A program made the translations under genes and the position numbers. From UMGS172 sp964424555 (lineage in GTDB: Bacteria > Bacillota > Clostridia > Oscillospirales > Acutalibacteraceae), in assembly GCA_964424555.1 (NCBI GenBank), contig CAYRIX010000001.1:1-64000 (forward strand): a stretch of 64,000 nucleotides of DNA, given 5' to 3'. Positions 26,628 through 34,643 of the stretch are shown piece by piece (position 1 is the stretch's first letter; the number at the start of each line of letters is the position of its first letter). The notes beneath the pieces are model-generated. The model made no database searches, was not told where the DNA came from, and saw nothing but the letters and a program-made list of their open reading frames with translations.

Positions 26628-27382
26628 TAACCAAAAGAATTATCCCCTGCCTTGATGTTAAAAACGGACGAGTTGTAAAAGGTGTCAACTTTGAGGGGCT
26701 TAATGATGTTTCCGACCCCGTATCTCTTGCCGCTTATTACAGTGAAGCAGGTGCCGACGAGCTTGTTTTTTATGATATAACCGCCTCAGCCGAGGGCAGA
26801 CAGTTGTTTACCGACATTCTCAGAGAGGTTGCATCAAAGATATTTATTCCCTTGACCGTTGGCGGCGGCATCAATACACTCCAAGATTTTGACCGTGTGC
26901 TGAAATGCGGTGCCGACAAGGTCAGCGTGAATTCAGGCGCCATCCGCAACCCGTCACTCGTTGAACAGGCCGCCAAAAAGTATGGTGACCAATGCGTTGT
27001 TTTGTCGGCCGACATCAAGCGAGTTGGCGGAAAATTCACTGTATTTTCCAAGGGCGGCCGAGAGAATACAGGAATGGAAGCCATCGAATGGATAAAGCGC
27101 TGTGTTGATATGGGCGCAGGCGAGGTCGTTGTCAACTCCATCGACACCGACGGTGTAAAGCAAGGCTTTGACCTTGAGATGCTTTCAGCCGTGTGCGATG
27201 CCGTAAAGGTGCCCGTTATTGCATCGGGCGGTGCGGGTGGCATTGACCATTTCACTAAACTTTTTAAGGCAGACCCCAGAGTTTCGGCAGGTCTTGCCGC
27301 ATCGATATTCCACTTTGGTGAGGTCAAAATACAAGACCTTAAAGAACAACTCAAACGTAACGATATTTTAGTGAGGCTTTAA
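26624..27382 (+). CDS. hisF: Imidazole glycerol phosphate synthase, cyclase subunit
   Basis: A 252-residue TIM barrel that with HisH makes imidazole glycerol phosphate and AICAR. D11 in IIPCLDVKNGRVVKG and the aspartate in VLSADIKR are the catalytic pair; phosphate sites are VGGGIN and ASGGAGG. Two bases separate it from hisIE. Confidence 0.97.
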   Translation: MITKRIIPCLDVKNGRVVKGVNFEGLNDVSDPVSLAAYYSEAGADELVFYDITASAEGRQLFTDILREVASKIFIPLTVGGGINTLQDFDRVLKCGADKVSVNSGAIRNPSLVEQAAKKYGDQCVVLSADIKRVGGKFTVFSKGGRENTGMEAIEWIKRCVDMGAGEVVVNSIDTDGVKQGFDLEMLSAVCDAVKVPVIASGGAGGIDHFTKLFKADPRVSAGLAASIFHFGEVKIQDLKEQLKRNDILVRL

Positions 27383-27384
27383 CA

Positions 27385-28053
27385 ATGAATACTAATTTTG
27401 ATATTTCACAGCTTAAATTTGACGAAAAGGGACTAATCCCTGCCATCGTGGTAGATTCCTTGACCAAAAAGGTGCTGACCTTAGCCTATATGAACGAGGA
27501 AAGCCTGAGAATTTCGATTGAAAAAGGACTCACCTGTTTTTTCAGCCGTTCAAGGCAGGAGCTTTGGCTTAAAGGCGAGACCAGCGGCAACTATCAGCAT
27601 ATTGTGTCTATTACTGCCGACTGTGACCGTGATGCTCTGACCGTTGTGGTGGAAAAGGACGGCCCTGCCTGCCATAAGGGAACCGACTCCTGCTTTACCG
27701 AGACGGTTTGGGAAAGCGACGAGCTTTCGGAATATTCTATGGACGGACTTTACGAGCTGTTAGAGGGCAGAAAGGCACAGATGCCCGAGGGCTCTTATAC
27801 CACCTACCTTTTCTCGAAGGGTCTTGATAAGATACTCAAGAAAGTCGGTGAGGAGTGCACCGAGGTCATCATCGCCGCCAAGGATCACGACAAAAAGGAG
27901 ACCATATATGAAATTGCCGACCTTGCCTATCACGTTATGGTCATGATGGTCGAAAACGGCATTTCGGTCAATGATGTCCGCAAAGAGTTAGCATCACGCC
28001 ACGTTATCGACCACAAAGTCAAGCAGGAGAAGATGGCAAGTGATAACGATTGA
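27385..28053 (+). CDS. hisIE: Bifunctional phosphoribosyl-AMP cyclohydrolase / phosphoribosyl-ATP pyrophosphatase
   Basis: A 222-residue fusion of steps two and three of the pathway. The HisI half (about 1-115) has RSRQELWLKGETSGN and the metal motif DCDRDA with a later CHKGTDSCF. The HisE half (about 120-222) is an all-helical pyrophosphatase with KVGEECTEVIIAAK and EIADLAYHVMVMM. Physical order in the operon differs from reaction order, as usual. It overlaps hisK by 14 bases. Confidence 0.96.
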   Translation: MNTNFDISQLKFDEKGLIPAIVVDSLTKKVLTLAYMNEESLRISIEKGLTCFFSRSRQELWLKGETSGNYQHIVSITADCDRDALTVVVEKDGPACHKGTDSCFTETVWESDELSEYSMDGLYELLEGRKAQMPEGSYTTYLFSKGLDKILKKVGEECTEVIIAAKDHDKKETIYEIADLAYHVMVMMVENGISVNDVRKELASRHVIDHKVKQEKMASDND

Positions 28054-28846
28054 TCTTCACACCCATACCAATTACTGTGACGGTGAAAACACACCCCGAG
28101 AGATGGTCGAAGAAGCCATAAAAAGAGGCTTTAAATACTACGGCTTTTCGGGACATTCCTATGATCCATCGGTTGAGCCGTACAGTATGACCCCTGAAAG
28201 CACCGAAGTCTACAAAGCAGAGGTTTTGGCCTTAAAAGAAGAATTTAAGGATAAGATAGACATATTTTTAGGGCTTGAGCAGGACTATCATTCGGCGCCC
28301 TACGGCGACGGATATGACTACATAATCGGCTCGGTGCATAACATCGAGAAAAAAGGCAAGCTTTACCCCGTTGATCTTGACCCCGAGACTCTGCAAGCAG
28401 TTTTGGACGAGCATTTCGGCGGCGATTTTGAGAGCTTTGCCGAGGAATATTTCGACCTCGTTTCCGATGTTGTCAACAAAACCAACTGCGATATTATCGG
28501 CCATATTGATCTTGTTTCAAAATTCTTTGAAACACATCCGAAAACACTGACCGACCGCTACAAAAATGCGGCATTGAGAGCCGTAAGAAAGCTTATTCCC
28601 TTTGGCCGTTTCTTTGAGATCAACGTCGGCGCAATGACGAGAGGCTATCGCACCTCACCCTATCCTGCCGAGTTTATTCTAAAAGAGATAAACCGTTTGG
28701 GCGGTAAGATCGTCATCAACGGCGACTGCCACGAAAAGGACCGCCTCGGTGATTTCCTTGAAGATGCCGCCGCCTTGGCCAAAGAATGCGGTTTTAAAGA
28801 GCGCTGGGTACTCACCAAAAACGGATGGGAATCCGAAAAGCTATAA
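28040..28846 (+). CDS. hisK: Histidinol-phosphatase, PHP family
   Basis: A 268-residue PHP-fold phosphatase giving histidinol from histidinol phosphate. The N-terminal metal motif is DLHTHTNYCDG, with later histidines in GFSGHS, IGSVHN, DIIGHIDLV and NGDCHE. It replaces the phosphatase domain missing from HisB and completes the pathway. It is the last gene of the operon, coupled to hisIE. Confidence 0.94.
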   Translation: MITIDLHTHTNYCDGENTPREMVEEAIKRGFKYYGFSGHSYDPSVEPYSMTPESTEVYKAEVLALKEEFKDKIDIFLGLEQDYHSAPYGDGYDYIIGSVHNIEKKGKLYPVDLDPETLQAVLDEHFGGDFESFAEEYFDLVSDVVNKTNCDIIGHIDLVSKFFETHPKTLTDRYKNAALRAVRKLIPFGRFFEINVGAMTRGYRTSPYPAEFILKEINRLGGKIVINGDCHEKDRLGDFLEDAAALAKECGFKERWVLTKNGWESEKL

Positions 28847-28949
28847 ACTCTTGTAGGATCGGCATCCTTGGCAATCCGCCGCAAGATGGTTATATTGTTT
28901 AGTTTGCAATCTATTGTGACGGTGTTCTCCTCATCCACCGCTAACGCGG

Positions 28950-28990
28950 TCCCCCTTCCCCGCCGGGGAAGGCTTATCGTAGGGGTACAC
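28950..28990 (+). repeat. Dispersed palindromic repeat, copy 1
   Basis: The palindrome CCTTCCCC-gcc-GGGGAAGG (28954-28972) is followed by CTTATCGTAGGGG. The same plan, palindrome then CTAATCGTAGGGT, recurs in inverse orientation at 29741-29772. The stretch 28847-29030 after hisK holds this and another small inverted repeat (CCGTC/GACGG near 29000) and no gene. Confidence 0.6.
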
Positions 28991-29030
28991 CGCGTTCGCC
29001 GTCGCAAGACGGCTATGGGATATCAAAAGA

Positions 29031-29067
29031 AAAAGAACGGAAAAGTGGTTCGCTTTTCCGTTCTTTT
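29031..29067. terminator. Bidirectional terminator
   Basis: A perfect 15-bp stem AAAAGAACGGAAAAG/CTTTTCCGTTCTTTT with loop TGGTTCG, flanked by A- and T-runs. It can end both the histidine operon and the convergent YgjV-like gene. Confidence 0.85.
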
Positions 29068-29073
29068 AGTTGC

Positions 29074-29586
29074 TTAGTCTTTTGTTTTCTTTCGGTTTCG
29101 GATGATTCCGATGATAGAGGATACAAGCACGGTGCACTCGTAGATCGCACCGCCGACCGAGCCGACCAGGATGTTATACGCAAGGCACAACGGCGATTTT
29201 ACAAACATACAGTATCTTGTCTTTTGCGTGTCGGGCATGGCAAGGCTTACGGTAGCCACCACAAGTCCGCCCATTATCAAGGCTGAATACCAAGCCTCCC
29301 ATGTCAGGATGCTCGTGATTATTACAATGACGGTAAAAACTATCAACTCAATATTTCCTTTACCGCCACGCTTGTCACGCAAATAGAAAAACAGACACTT
29401 TACCGCCGCCAGGAAATTCAGCGCCGCCGCAGTCAAAGCGTTGCCGATGCAAAAATAATGCGCCGAGAATATCAGTGCGGTGGCAAGCTGAAGGATCAGC
29501 AAGCCTGCAGGCTTTTTCATCTGATAGGAGATAAAGCCCGTTACCACAGCCAATATGCCCAACCCTTGGCCTATTATTTCCAACAT
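29074..29586 (-). CDS. YgjV-like inner membrane protein
   Basis: A 170-residue membrane protein with about six hydrophobic segments. The pattern GFISYQMKK, LQLATALIFSAHYFCIG and CLFFYLRDKR fits the YgjV (Imp-YgjV) family of unknown function. The C-terminus is basic (IIRNRKKTKD). It stands alone between palindromic repeats and the terminator shared with the his operon. Confidence 0.7.
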   Translation of the reverse strand: MLEIIGQGLGILAVVTGFISYQMKKPAGLLILQLATALIFSAHYFCIGNALTAAALNFLAAVKCLFFYLRDKRGGKGNIELIVFTVIVIITSILTWEAWYSALIMGGLVVATVSLAMPDTQKTRYCMFVKSPLCLAYNILVGSVGGAIYECTVLVSSIIGIIRNRKKTKD

Positions 29587-29654
29587 AATATCACTCTTTT
29601 GTTATAATTGAATTATTATTGAGCCTTCCCCTTGAAGGAACCTGCATCGGTCCC

Positions 29655-29800
29655 TACATTTTGTCTATAGGCCACATTGTAGGGAATGGATTTATCCATT
29701 CCGCAAAGCCGATTATAATAGGCTCTCCCCAAGGCATAGCACCCTACGATTAGCCTCCCTCTTGGAGGGAGGTGGATTTTTGCGTAGCAAAAAGACAAAG
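29655..29800 (-). repeat. Dispersed palindromic repeat, copy 2, in a mosaic of small palindromes
   Basis: The stretch contains CCCTACA/TGTAGGG, GGAATGGAT/ATCCATTCC and CCTCCCTC/GGAGGGAGG palindromes, the last joined to CTAATCGTAGGGT (minus strand, 29772-29741). It matches the repeat at 28954-28984. No gene is visible in 29587-29848. Confidence 0.6.
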
Positions 29801-29848
29801 GGAGTGCGTGAGCCATCTTACGTCGGTCACTTTTTGTTTGATACTCGC

Positions 29849-30664
29849 TTACAGAATACCCTCTCTTTGGAGTTTTTCCCTCTTGAGGTCGTTCAAAACA
29901 GTGGGGTAAAGCTGGCAGGTCATACCGCCGTCGACCGTGATCTCTGTGCCCGTGATGTTTTTGGAAAGGTCGGTGCCGAGGAAGTATGCGGCATTGGCAA
30001 TGTCATCAAAATCCGAAATGTCACCGATGGGGGTCAGCTCGCCGTTGACGATCTGCTTGTTTCCCATTTTGACCCAACGCTCGGTTTTGATAGTGCCGGG
30101 CAGTACAACATTGGAACGGATGCCGTACTTGCCGAGGTCAAGCGCCAAGGCCTTGGACAGCGAGTTGATACCACCCTTTGATGCCGAATATGCCGCACGG
30201 TTGGGAATAACACGGTAGGCGGTGTTGGAGCTGATAAAAACGATAGCACCCTTTTTGTGCTCACGCATACGGATGGCGGCCTGACGCACCATTGAGAAGT
30301 TCCAGACAAGATTGGTTTCGAAGACCTCCTGAAACTCGGAAAGAGACTGCTCGAAGAAGTCGAGACCCTTGGCAGGATCGTTGCCGAAGCCCAAATTGGC
30401 AGCGTTGAGAACTATAGTCTCAACAAAACGACCTGTTTTGTCAATATCATTAAATATGTCGATGACCTGCTGTTCGCTGCGGATGTTGCACTCATAGCCC
30501 TTCGAGAAAACACCGTAATCGGCGGCTAATTTTGCGGCTGATTTTTCAGCCTCCGCACCGTTGCGGCTGGTGATAAACACGTCCCAGCCTTGGCGTGCAA
30601 AGGTTTCGGCAATTCCGTAACCCGTGCCACTCTGTGCACCCGTTATAAATACTGCTTTGTTCAT
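29849..30664 (-). CDS. SDR family NAD(P)-dependent oxidoreductase
   Basis: A 271-residue classical short-chain dehydrogenase. The cofactor motif is T8-GAQSGTGYG, then NAA at 87-89, S145/S146, and the catalytic Y159-SAS-K163. The closing part GTDLSKNITGTEITVDGGM is typical of sugar acid and polyol dehydrogenases. Start 30664 follows AAGGAG by seven bases. It lies on the same strand after the enolase-superfamily dehydratase (93-base gap), so oxidation or reduction of an aldonate or keto-sugar acid is a reasonable guess. Confidence 0.85.
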   Translation of the reverse strand: MNKAVFITGAQSGTGYGIAETFARQGWDVFITSRNGAEAEKSAAKLAADYGVFSKGYECNIRSEQQVIDIFNDIDKTGRFVETIVLNAANLGFGNDPAKGLDFFEQSLSEFQEVFETNLVWNFSMVRQAAIRMREHKKGAIVFISSNTAYRVIPNRAAYSASKGGINSLSKALALDLGKYGIRSNVVLPGTIKTERWVKMGNKQIVNGELTPIGDISDFDDIANAAYFLGTDLSKNITGTEITVDGGMTCQLYPTVLNDLKREKLQREGIL

Positions 30665-30757
30665 ACAAATTCTCCTTGTATCTGTCATTCTTAGTTCAGG
30701 ATGACGATATTGTATCTACATAACGGAAGGCATAAATGCCTTCACCACATTACAGAT

Positions 30758-31918
30758 TTAGAAATAAAATTCCGATTTTGCGGGTCGGATGTTGGTGAGC
30801 TGACCCGTGTAATGACGAAGTGTGTGCGGCTGATAGGGGTGCTTCAAGCACTCCTCTTCATTTATCCCGATACCAAGACCGGGACGGTCGGGAATGGTGA
30901 TATATCCGTCCTTGTACTCCAGCTTTTCATTGGTAACGTCTTTACGCCACTCAACGTCGCTGTACATAATTTCCAAAATGCAGAAATTGGGGCAAGCGGC
31001 GGCCAACTGCAACGTTGCGGCATTGGCAACGGGGCCCGACGGATTGTGCGGTGCAAACGGAATGTAACGGCTTTCGGCCTCTGCGGCGATCTTTTTGAGC
31101 TCCGAGATACCGCCTGCATGTGAAATATCTGGCTGAATGTAATCAGCGGCACGAATATCGAACAGCTTGCGGTAATCCCAACGGCTGTAAAGTCGCTCAC
31201 CTGCCGAAATGGCAACGGGCGACTTGTCACGAACAGCCTTCAGGGCATCAATGTTATCGGGCGGTACGGGCTCCTCAAAGAACATCGGCTTGAACTGTTC
31301 AAGTTCCTTGGCAATTTTTATACCCGTCGGCACGTCAAAGCGTCCGTGACCCTCAATAAGCAGATCGACCGAGTTGCCTACGGCCTCTCTTACTGCCGCA
31401 ACGTTGCGGAGAGCCTTGTCAAGATCGGCATTGGAGATCTGCAAATAAGACTTGCCGAACGGATCCCACTTCATAGCGGTAACACCTCGGCTCACGGCGA
31501 TTTTCGCCTTTTCGGCAAACTCCTCAGGCTCCTTTGCACCTGCGAACCAGCCGTTGACATAGATTCTCACCTTGTCGTGATACTTGCCGCCGAGCAACTG
31601 ATAGACAGGCACGTTCAACGACTTACCGAGAATATCCCACAAAGCACACTCGACTGCCGACAATGCGCTCATCAGCACAGGTCCGCCACGCCAATAAGCA
31701 TCACGGTAGGTATGGTGCCAATGCTTTTCGATGTCTCTGGGGTCCTGCCCCACCAAATACTCCTTGATGTGCTCCAAAGCACCGAGGAATGCCTTTTCCT
31801 TGTACTCGAGCGTTCCCTCGCCCACACCCGTGATGCCCTCATCGGTGTAGATTTTCACAAACACCCAGTTGGTTCTGAAGCAGTCAACAACAAATGCCTT
31901 TACGTTTGTAACCTTCAT
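30758..31918 (-). CDS. Mandelate racemase/enolase superfamily sugar-acid dehydratase
   Basis: A 386-residue enolase-superfamily enzyme. The metal ligands fall at E189 (LLIEGHG), E215 (FFEEPV) and E241 (SAGERLY), with 26-residue spacing. The second-strand motif is K150-W-D152 (MKWDPFG) and the general base region is H291 (APHNPSGP), a pattern found in galactonate-type sugar-acid dehydratases. It is coupled to the preceding MBL protein gene (ATGA overlap). With the SDR downstream and GH16/AraC upstream it suggests breakdown of a sugar acid derived from a glycan. The exact acid cannot be told. Confidence 0.85.
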   Translation of the reverse strand: MKVTNVKAFVVDCFRTNWVFVKIYTDEGITGVGEGTLEYKEKAFLGALEHIKEYLVGQDPRDIEKHWHHTYRDAYWRGGPVLMSALSAVECALWDILGKSLNVPVYQLLGGKYHDKVRIYVNGWFAGAKEPEEFAEKAKIAVSRGVTAMKWDPFGKSYLQISNADLDKALRNVAAVREAVGNSVDLLIEGHGRFDVPTGIKIAKELEQFKPMFFEEPVPPDNIDALKAVRDKSPVAISAGERLYSRWDYRKLFDIRAADYIQPDISHAGGISELKKIAAEAESRYIPFAPHNPSGPVANAATLQLAAACPNFCILEIMYSDVEWRKDVTNEKLEYKDGYITIPDRPGLGIGINEEECLKHPYQPHTLRHYTGQLTNIRPAKSEFYF

Positions 31919-33480
31919 TTCAATTCTTCCCTTCTGTCATATTCAGACCACACTTTTATTCCGTTGTGTGTTCCATCAAGCGTCAACTTAACGGCTCCGT
32001 CACGGCCCGTAAGAAAAATACTGTCGGGCGAGAGCTTGTTGACGTTTTCCAACGTGTATAAAGTCACCCTTGCAAAAACTCCGTTTTCACGAAGATTGTG
32101 TATTACCGTATATCTTGGTGAACAGGTGTCTATAAATTTATAATGATTCTGTGACACGATGGCGTGGTGTGCTGATTTTAAAACATCGCACTTCAAAGCA
32201 TCGCCGTACTTTTCGACCAAACGAAGCTCGACCTGTTGAGTGATGTCGCCCGTGAGCAGCACGGTGTTATCAAAATAGGTTATTTTAAGCGCAAGTGAGG
32301 TGCTGTTGAGGTCAGCACTGCAAAAGCCTCGGTATTCGGGGTTTAAAACCTTAAACCTTGCATCGCCAAGCAAAAATTCATCACCCTCGGCAACACGTAT
32401 AACCTTCTGCCGACCTAAATGAGCACGCTTCATCGTTTCATTTATTTGCGGAAGAACGGATTTGTCAGCGCCTGCGTAAACATCGGGGACAACAACGGTA
32501 TCGACAATAAAATTATCCAACAACGCCAACAGATTGCCGCCGTGGTCACCGTGCAGATGGGTGATGACAAGGTAATCTATGGTCGTGATACCCAGACCCT
32601 CAAGACCGTTTTTCAGCTCGTCCCAGCTATATTGCAGACCCGTGTCAACCAGCACCGTTTTGCCCTTTGGCAGGGTGATGAGGATGCAGTCACCGATAAA
32701 CTCGGGGTACGGTGTATCCTGCTTTTTGAGAGTTGGGTCACGAAGCTCGAAAAACCTTATTTCGGCCTTGTCTGCCTCACGCTTGAAAAACTCATCCTTG
32801 TTCTTTTTATAGAGCTTAATATCATCATAATTTAAAGCAGGTGTCAGGGTGATGTTTGCATTCTCTGGCAGCATGGGGAACCGTCCGCCCTTGGAATTTA
32901 CCGCAAATATATCTTCGGGAAGTGAAATGTTTATCTTACCCTTGATACCAAGATCAACTATCTGCTTTTCAAGTCGGCCGCCGTTGACTGTAATATTAAC
33001 GTCACCGTTGACCTCACCGCCTCCGCAGTTGATATTCAGCACAACACCGCTGTTAATAGTGACAAAAGCCTCGCCGTCAACAACGGCTTCTTCGGCTTCA
33101 CTGCCCGTCATCACGGTGTGGGCCGAAGCATTGTTGAACTCTATCGAGACTCTTCCAACCCTTTTGGCCTTACCGCCGCCGATGTACTTACTGCGAACAA
33201 CGCCGCCGTTGACGGTGATCTCAACGCTTTTGACCGTGTCACCGATACCGCCGCCGTATAAAGCCTGCAAATGTCCCGACTCTTGAGTGATCGAAACGCT
33301 GTCAAGCTCCAAACCCTCTCCACCACCGTAAAGCGTACCGAAACTCATATCCTCGGTCGACAGTTTTTCTCCAACGGTGGAAAAAACATGTGTCTCACCG
33401 TCAACAAAGCGCACTGCCACAGGTGTTCCGCAGGCAAAAAAGGTTTTTTCTTTCTGATAAGGCTTCAAAGAGATCACCAC
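31915..33480 (-). CDS. Beta-solenoid and metallo-beta-lactamase-fold fusion protein
   Basis: A 521-residue protein with an unusual layout. Residues about 49-175 form five repeats of roughly 25 residues, each with a GGG turn (YGGG at 51 and 75, IGGG at 100, CGGG at 152) and an alternating beta strand such as VKSVEITVNGG, typical of a beta-solenoid. Residues about 240-520 are a ComEC/Rec2-like metallo-beta-lactamase domain with D279 (VDTG), H308-L-H310-G-D312-H313, LLTGDIT and LKSAHH. No signal peptide or membrane segment is present. The annotated GTG start at 33480 lacks a clear ribosome site and could lie a few codons downstream. It leads the operon with the dehydratase. Confidence 0.7.
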   Translation of the reverse strand: MVISLKPYQKEKTFFACGTPVAVRFVDGETHVFSTVGEKLSTEDMSFGTLYGGGEGLELDSVSITQESGHLQALYGGGIGDTVKSVEITVNGGVVRSKYIGGGKAKRVGRVSIEFNNASAHTVMTGSEAEEAVVDGEAFVTINSGVVLNINCGGGEVNGDVNITVNGGRLEKQIVDLGIKGKINISLPEDIFAVNSKGGRFPMLPENANITLTPALNYDDIKLYKKNKDEFFKREADKAEIRFFELRDPTLKKQDTPYPEFIGDCILITLPKGKTVLVDTGLQYSWDELKNGLEGLGITTIDYLVITHLHGDHGGNLLALLDNFIVDTVVVPDVYAGADKSVLPQINETMKRAHLGRQKVIRVAEGDEFLLGDARFKVLNPEYRGFCSADLNSTSLALKITYFDNTVLLTGDITQQVELRLVEKYGDALKCDVLKSAHHAIVSQNHYKFIDTCSPRYTVIHNLRENGVFARVTLYTLENVNKLSPDSIFLTGRDGAVKLTLDGTHNGIKVWSEYDRREELK

Positions 33481-33498
33481 TCAAAATATGATTCTGCC

Positions 33499-33507
33499 CT
33501 TATACTA
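33499..33507 (-). promoter_or_regulatory. Predicted -10 region of the MBL-dehydratase operon
   Basis: TAGTAT (33507-33502) lies 22 bases from operator A, the same distance as the TATAAT to operator B at the GH16 promoter. TATAAG (33504-33499) is an overlapping alternative. No good -35 element is seen, as expected for an activator-dependent promoter. Confidence 0.4.
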
Positions 33508-33528
33508 CCATTTTCCTTTTATATTTTA

Positions 33529-33565
33529 TATCAAAATCCTATCCGTATTTTTAAAAATTCTATCC
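33529..33565 (-). promoter_or_regulatory. Operator A, likely AraC-type binding site
   Basis: This 37-base element matches the one at 34588-34625 at 31 of 37 positions with one gap. On the minus strand it is a direct repeat, GGATAGAATTTT and GGATAGGATTTT, with a 21-base period (two helical turns), as AraC/XylS monomers bind. It stands just upstream of the predicted promoter of the MBL gene. Confidence 0.6.
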
Positions 33566-33569
33566 TTTT

Positions 33570-33607
33570 CATCAAAAAACCGTCCGAAAGCAACGCTTTT
33601 GGACGGT
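33570..33607 (-). terminator. Terminator of GH16 gene
   Basis: On the minus strand a perfect 13-bp stem (ACCGTCCAAAAGC/GCTTTCGGACGGT, one mismatch-free arm pair with G-T allowed) is followed by TTTTTTG. It ends the GH16 transcript, so the MBL operon has its own promoter. Confidence 0.8.
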
Positions 33608-33624
33608 CGACTTTAAATATCTTA

Positions 33625-34497
33625 TTATTTGACCTCATCAAAAACACGAACGTAATCGACGGTGAATTCGTCGGGCAAGACCGCCTCTGTCAACTGTCTG
33701 ACCGGCTTCAAGCCCCATAGCAATGCATCGCCTGCGGCCGAGGCATCGGCACGCTCGTTGGGAAACACTCGGTGATAACCGTGGCATTCGGTCGAAAGGC
33801 AGATGAACTGATCGACCTCAGATACGGCACACTCAGGCGCCATCTGACGTCCGACCTCCTTGCCGTCAAGGTAAAAAATATATCCCTCACGGCTCCAATC
33901 AACTGCGTATGTATGCCACTCATCGGCGGCATCGGGAAGGTTATAATGAAAATGTCCTGCCCATTTGGACTGACTGCCATATCCGCCCCAACCGTTGCCG
34001 CAAATGACATCACCCTTTGACGGCTGAAGATAGCTTTCCATAATATCGCACTCAACTCCGCAGTACTTCGGGTCGGGATGCGAGCCGATACCGGGTGCCT
34101 GCAGCCAGAAAGCGGCATGCCAGCCGTCGTTTTTGGGGAGCTTGCAACGGCATTCGTAATAGCCGAATTTATGCATAAACGTAGGGTTCACACGGGCACC
34201 GAACGGCCAGAATTTCTGTGTGTCCTTCGGAATATCAAATGTCATGGAGCCCGTTTGAAGGTGAGCCGAAAAATAATCCTCACCCTTTTTGACGAGTGCT
34301 ATATGCAATGCCCCACCCGATACACTTACGCCCTCTTTAGTCCAGGTAGGCGACCTTCTTCCCCAAAAATATTCTCTGAAAAGCCATTTTGACTCATCAA
34401 GTGCATTGCCGTCAAATTCATCCGACCACACAAGCTTCCACTTTTTTTCTTTTGGCAAATAGGACGAAACGTGATCTTCCACCTTATACTCTTTCAT
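33625..34497 (-). CDS. GH16 family glycoside hydrolase, cytoplasmic
   Basis: A 290-residue GH16 enzyme without signal peptide. The jelly roll begins at LVWSDEFDGNALDESKW and the catalytic motif is E149-C-D151-I-M-E154 (GVECDIMES). Aromatic subsite residues are seen in DGWHAAFWLQAPG. Start 34497 follows AAAGGAG; an in-frame ATG at 34593 would overlap the AraC promoter region. Being cytoplasmic it should act on imported oligosaccharides. The divergent AraC gene and the shared operator make it a probable regulon member. The other GH16 (17.6 kb) is a lipoprotein, so the two could work outside and inside the cell. Confidence 0.85.
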   Translation of the reverse strand: MKEYKVEDHVSSYLPKEKKWKLVWSDEFDGNALDESKWLFREYFWGRRSPTWTKEGVSVSGGALHIALVKKGEDYFSAHLQTGSMTFDIPKDTQKFWPFGARVNPTFMHKFGYYECRCKLPKNDGWHAAFWLQAPGIGSHPDPKYCGVECDIMESYLQPSKGDVICGNGWGGYGSQSKWAGHFHYNLPDAADEWHTYAVDWSREGYIFYLDGKEVGRQMAPECAVSEVDQFICLSTECHGYHRVFPNERADASAAGDALLWGLKPVRQLTEAVLPDEFTVDYVRVFDEVK

Positions 34498-34560
34498 AAA
34501 AACACTCCTTTGAAAAAATCTTAAAAAGACTTTACATCTTTTAGCGGTTGTGCTATCTTT

Positions 34561-34589
34561 ATTATATAAAGTCCAAAACGATATATCTA
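34561..34589 (-). promoter_or_regulatory. Promoter of GH16 gene
   Basis: Minus-strand TATAAT (34566-34561) with only a poor -35 (AGATAT, 34589-34584) 17 bases upstream, next to operator B. A strong -10 with a weak -35 beside an AraC site fits activation by contact with sigma factor. Confidence 0.5.
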
Positions 34590-34625
34590 TCAAAATTGTA
34601 TCTTGTTATTTTAAATATTCTATCC
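34588..34625 (-). promoter_or_regulatory. Operator B, likely AraC-type binding site
   Basis: The partner of operator A, in the same orientation relative to its target promoter. It lies between the divergent GH16 and AraC genes and ends 18 bases before the AraC start codon, so binding could both activate GH16 and repress the regulator's own gene. Confidence 0.6.
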
Positions 34626-34643
34626 AAAAATGAGGTGACCGTA

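Noticed and set aside
28847..29030. CRISPR array or insertion sequence at the intergenic palindromes
   Set aside because: There are no regularly spaced direct repeats and no transposase; the elements are single palindromes repeated at distant places.
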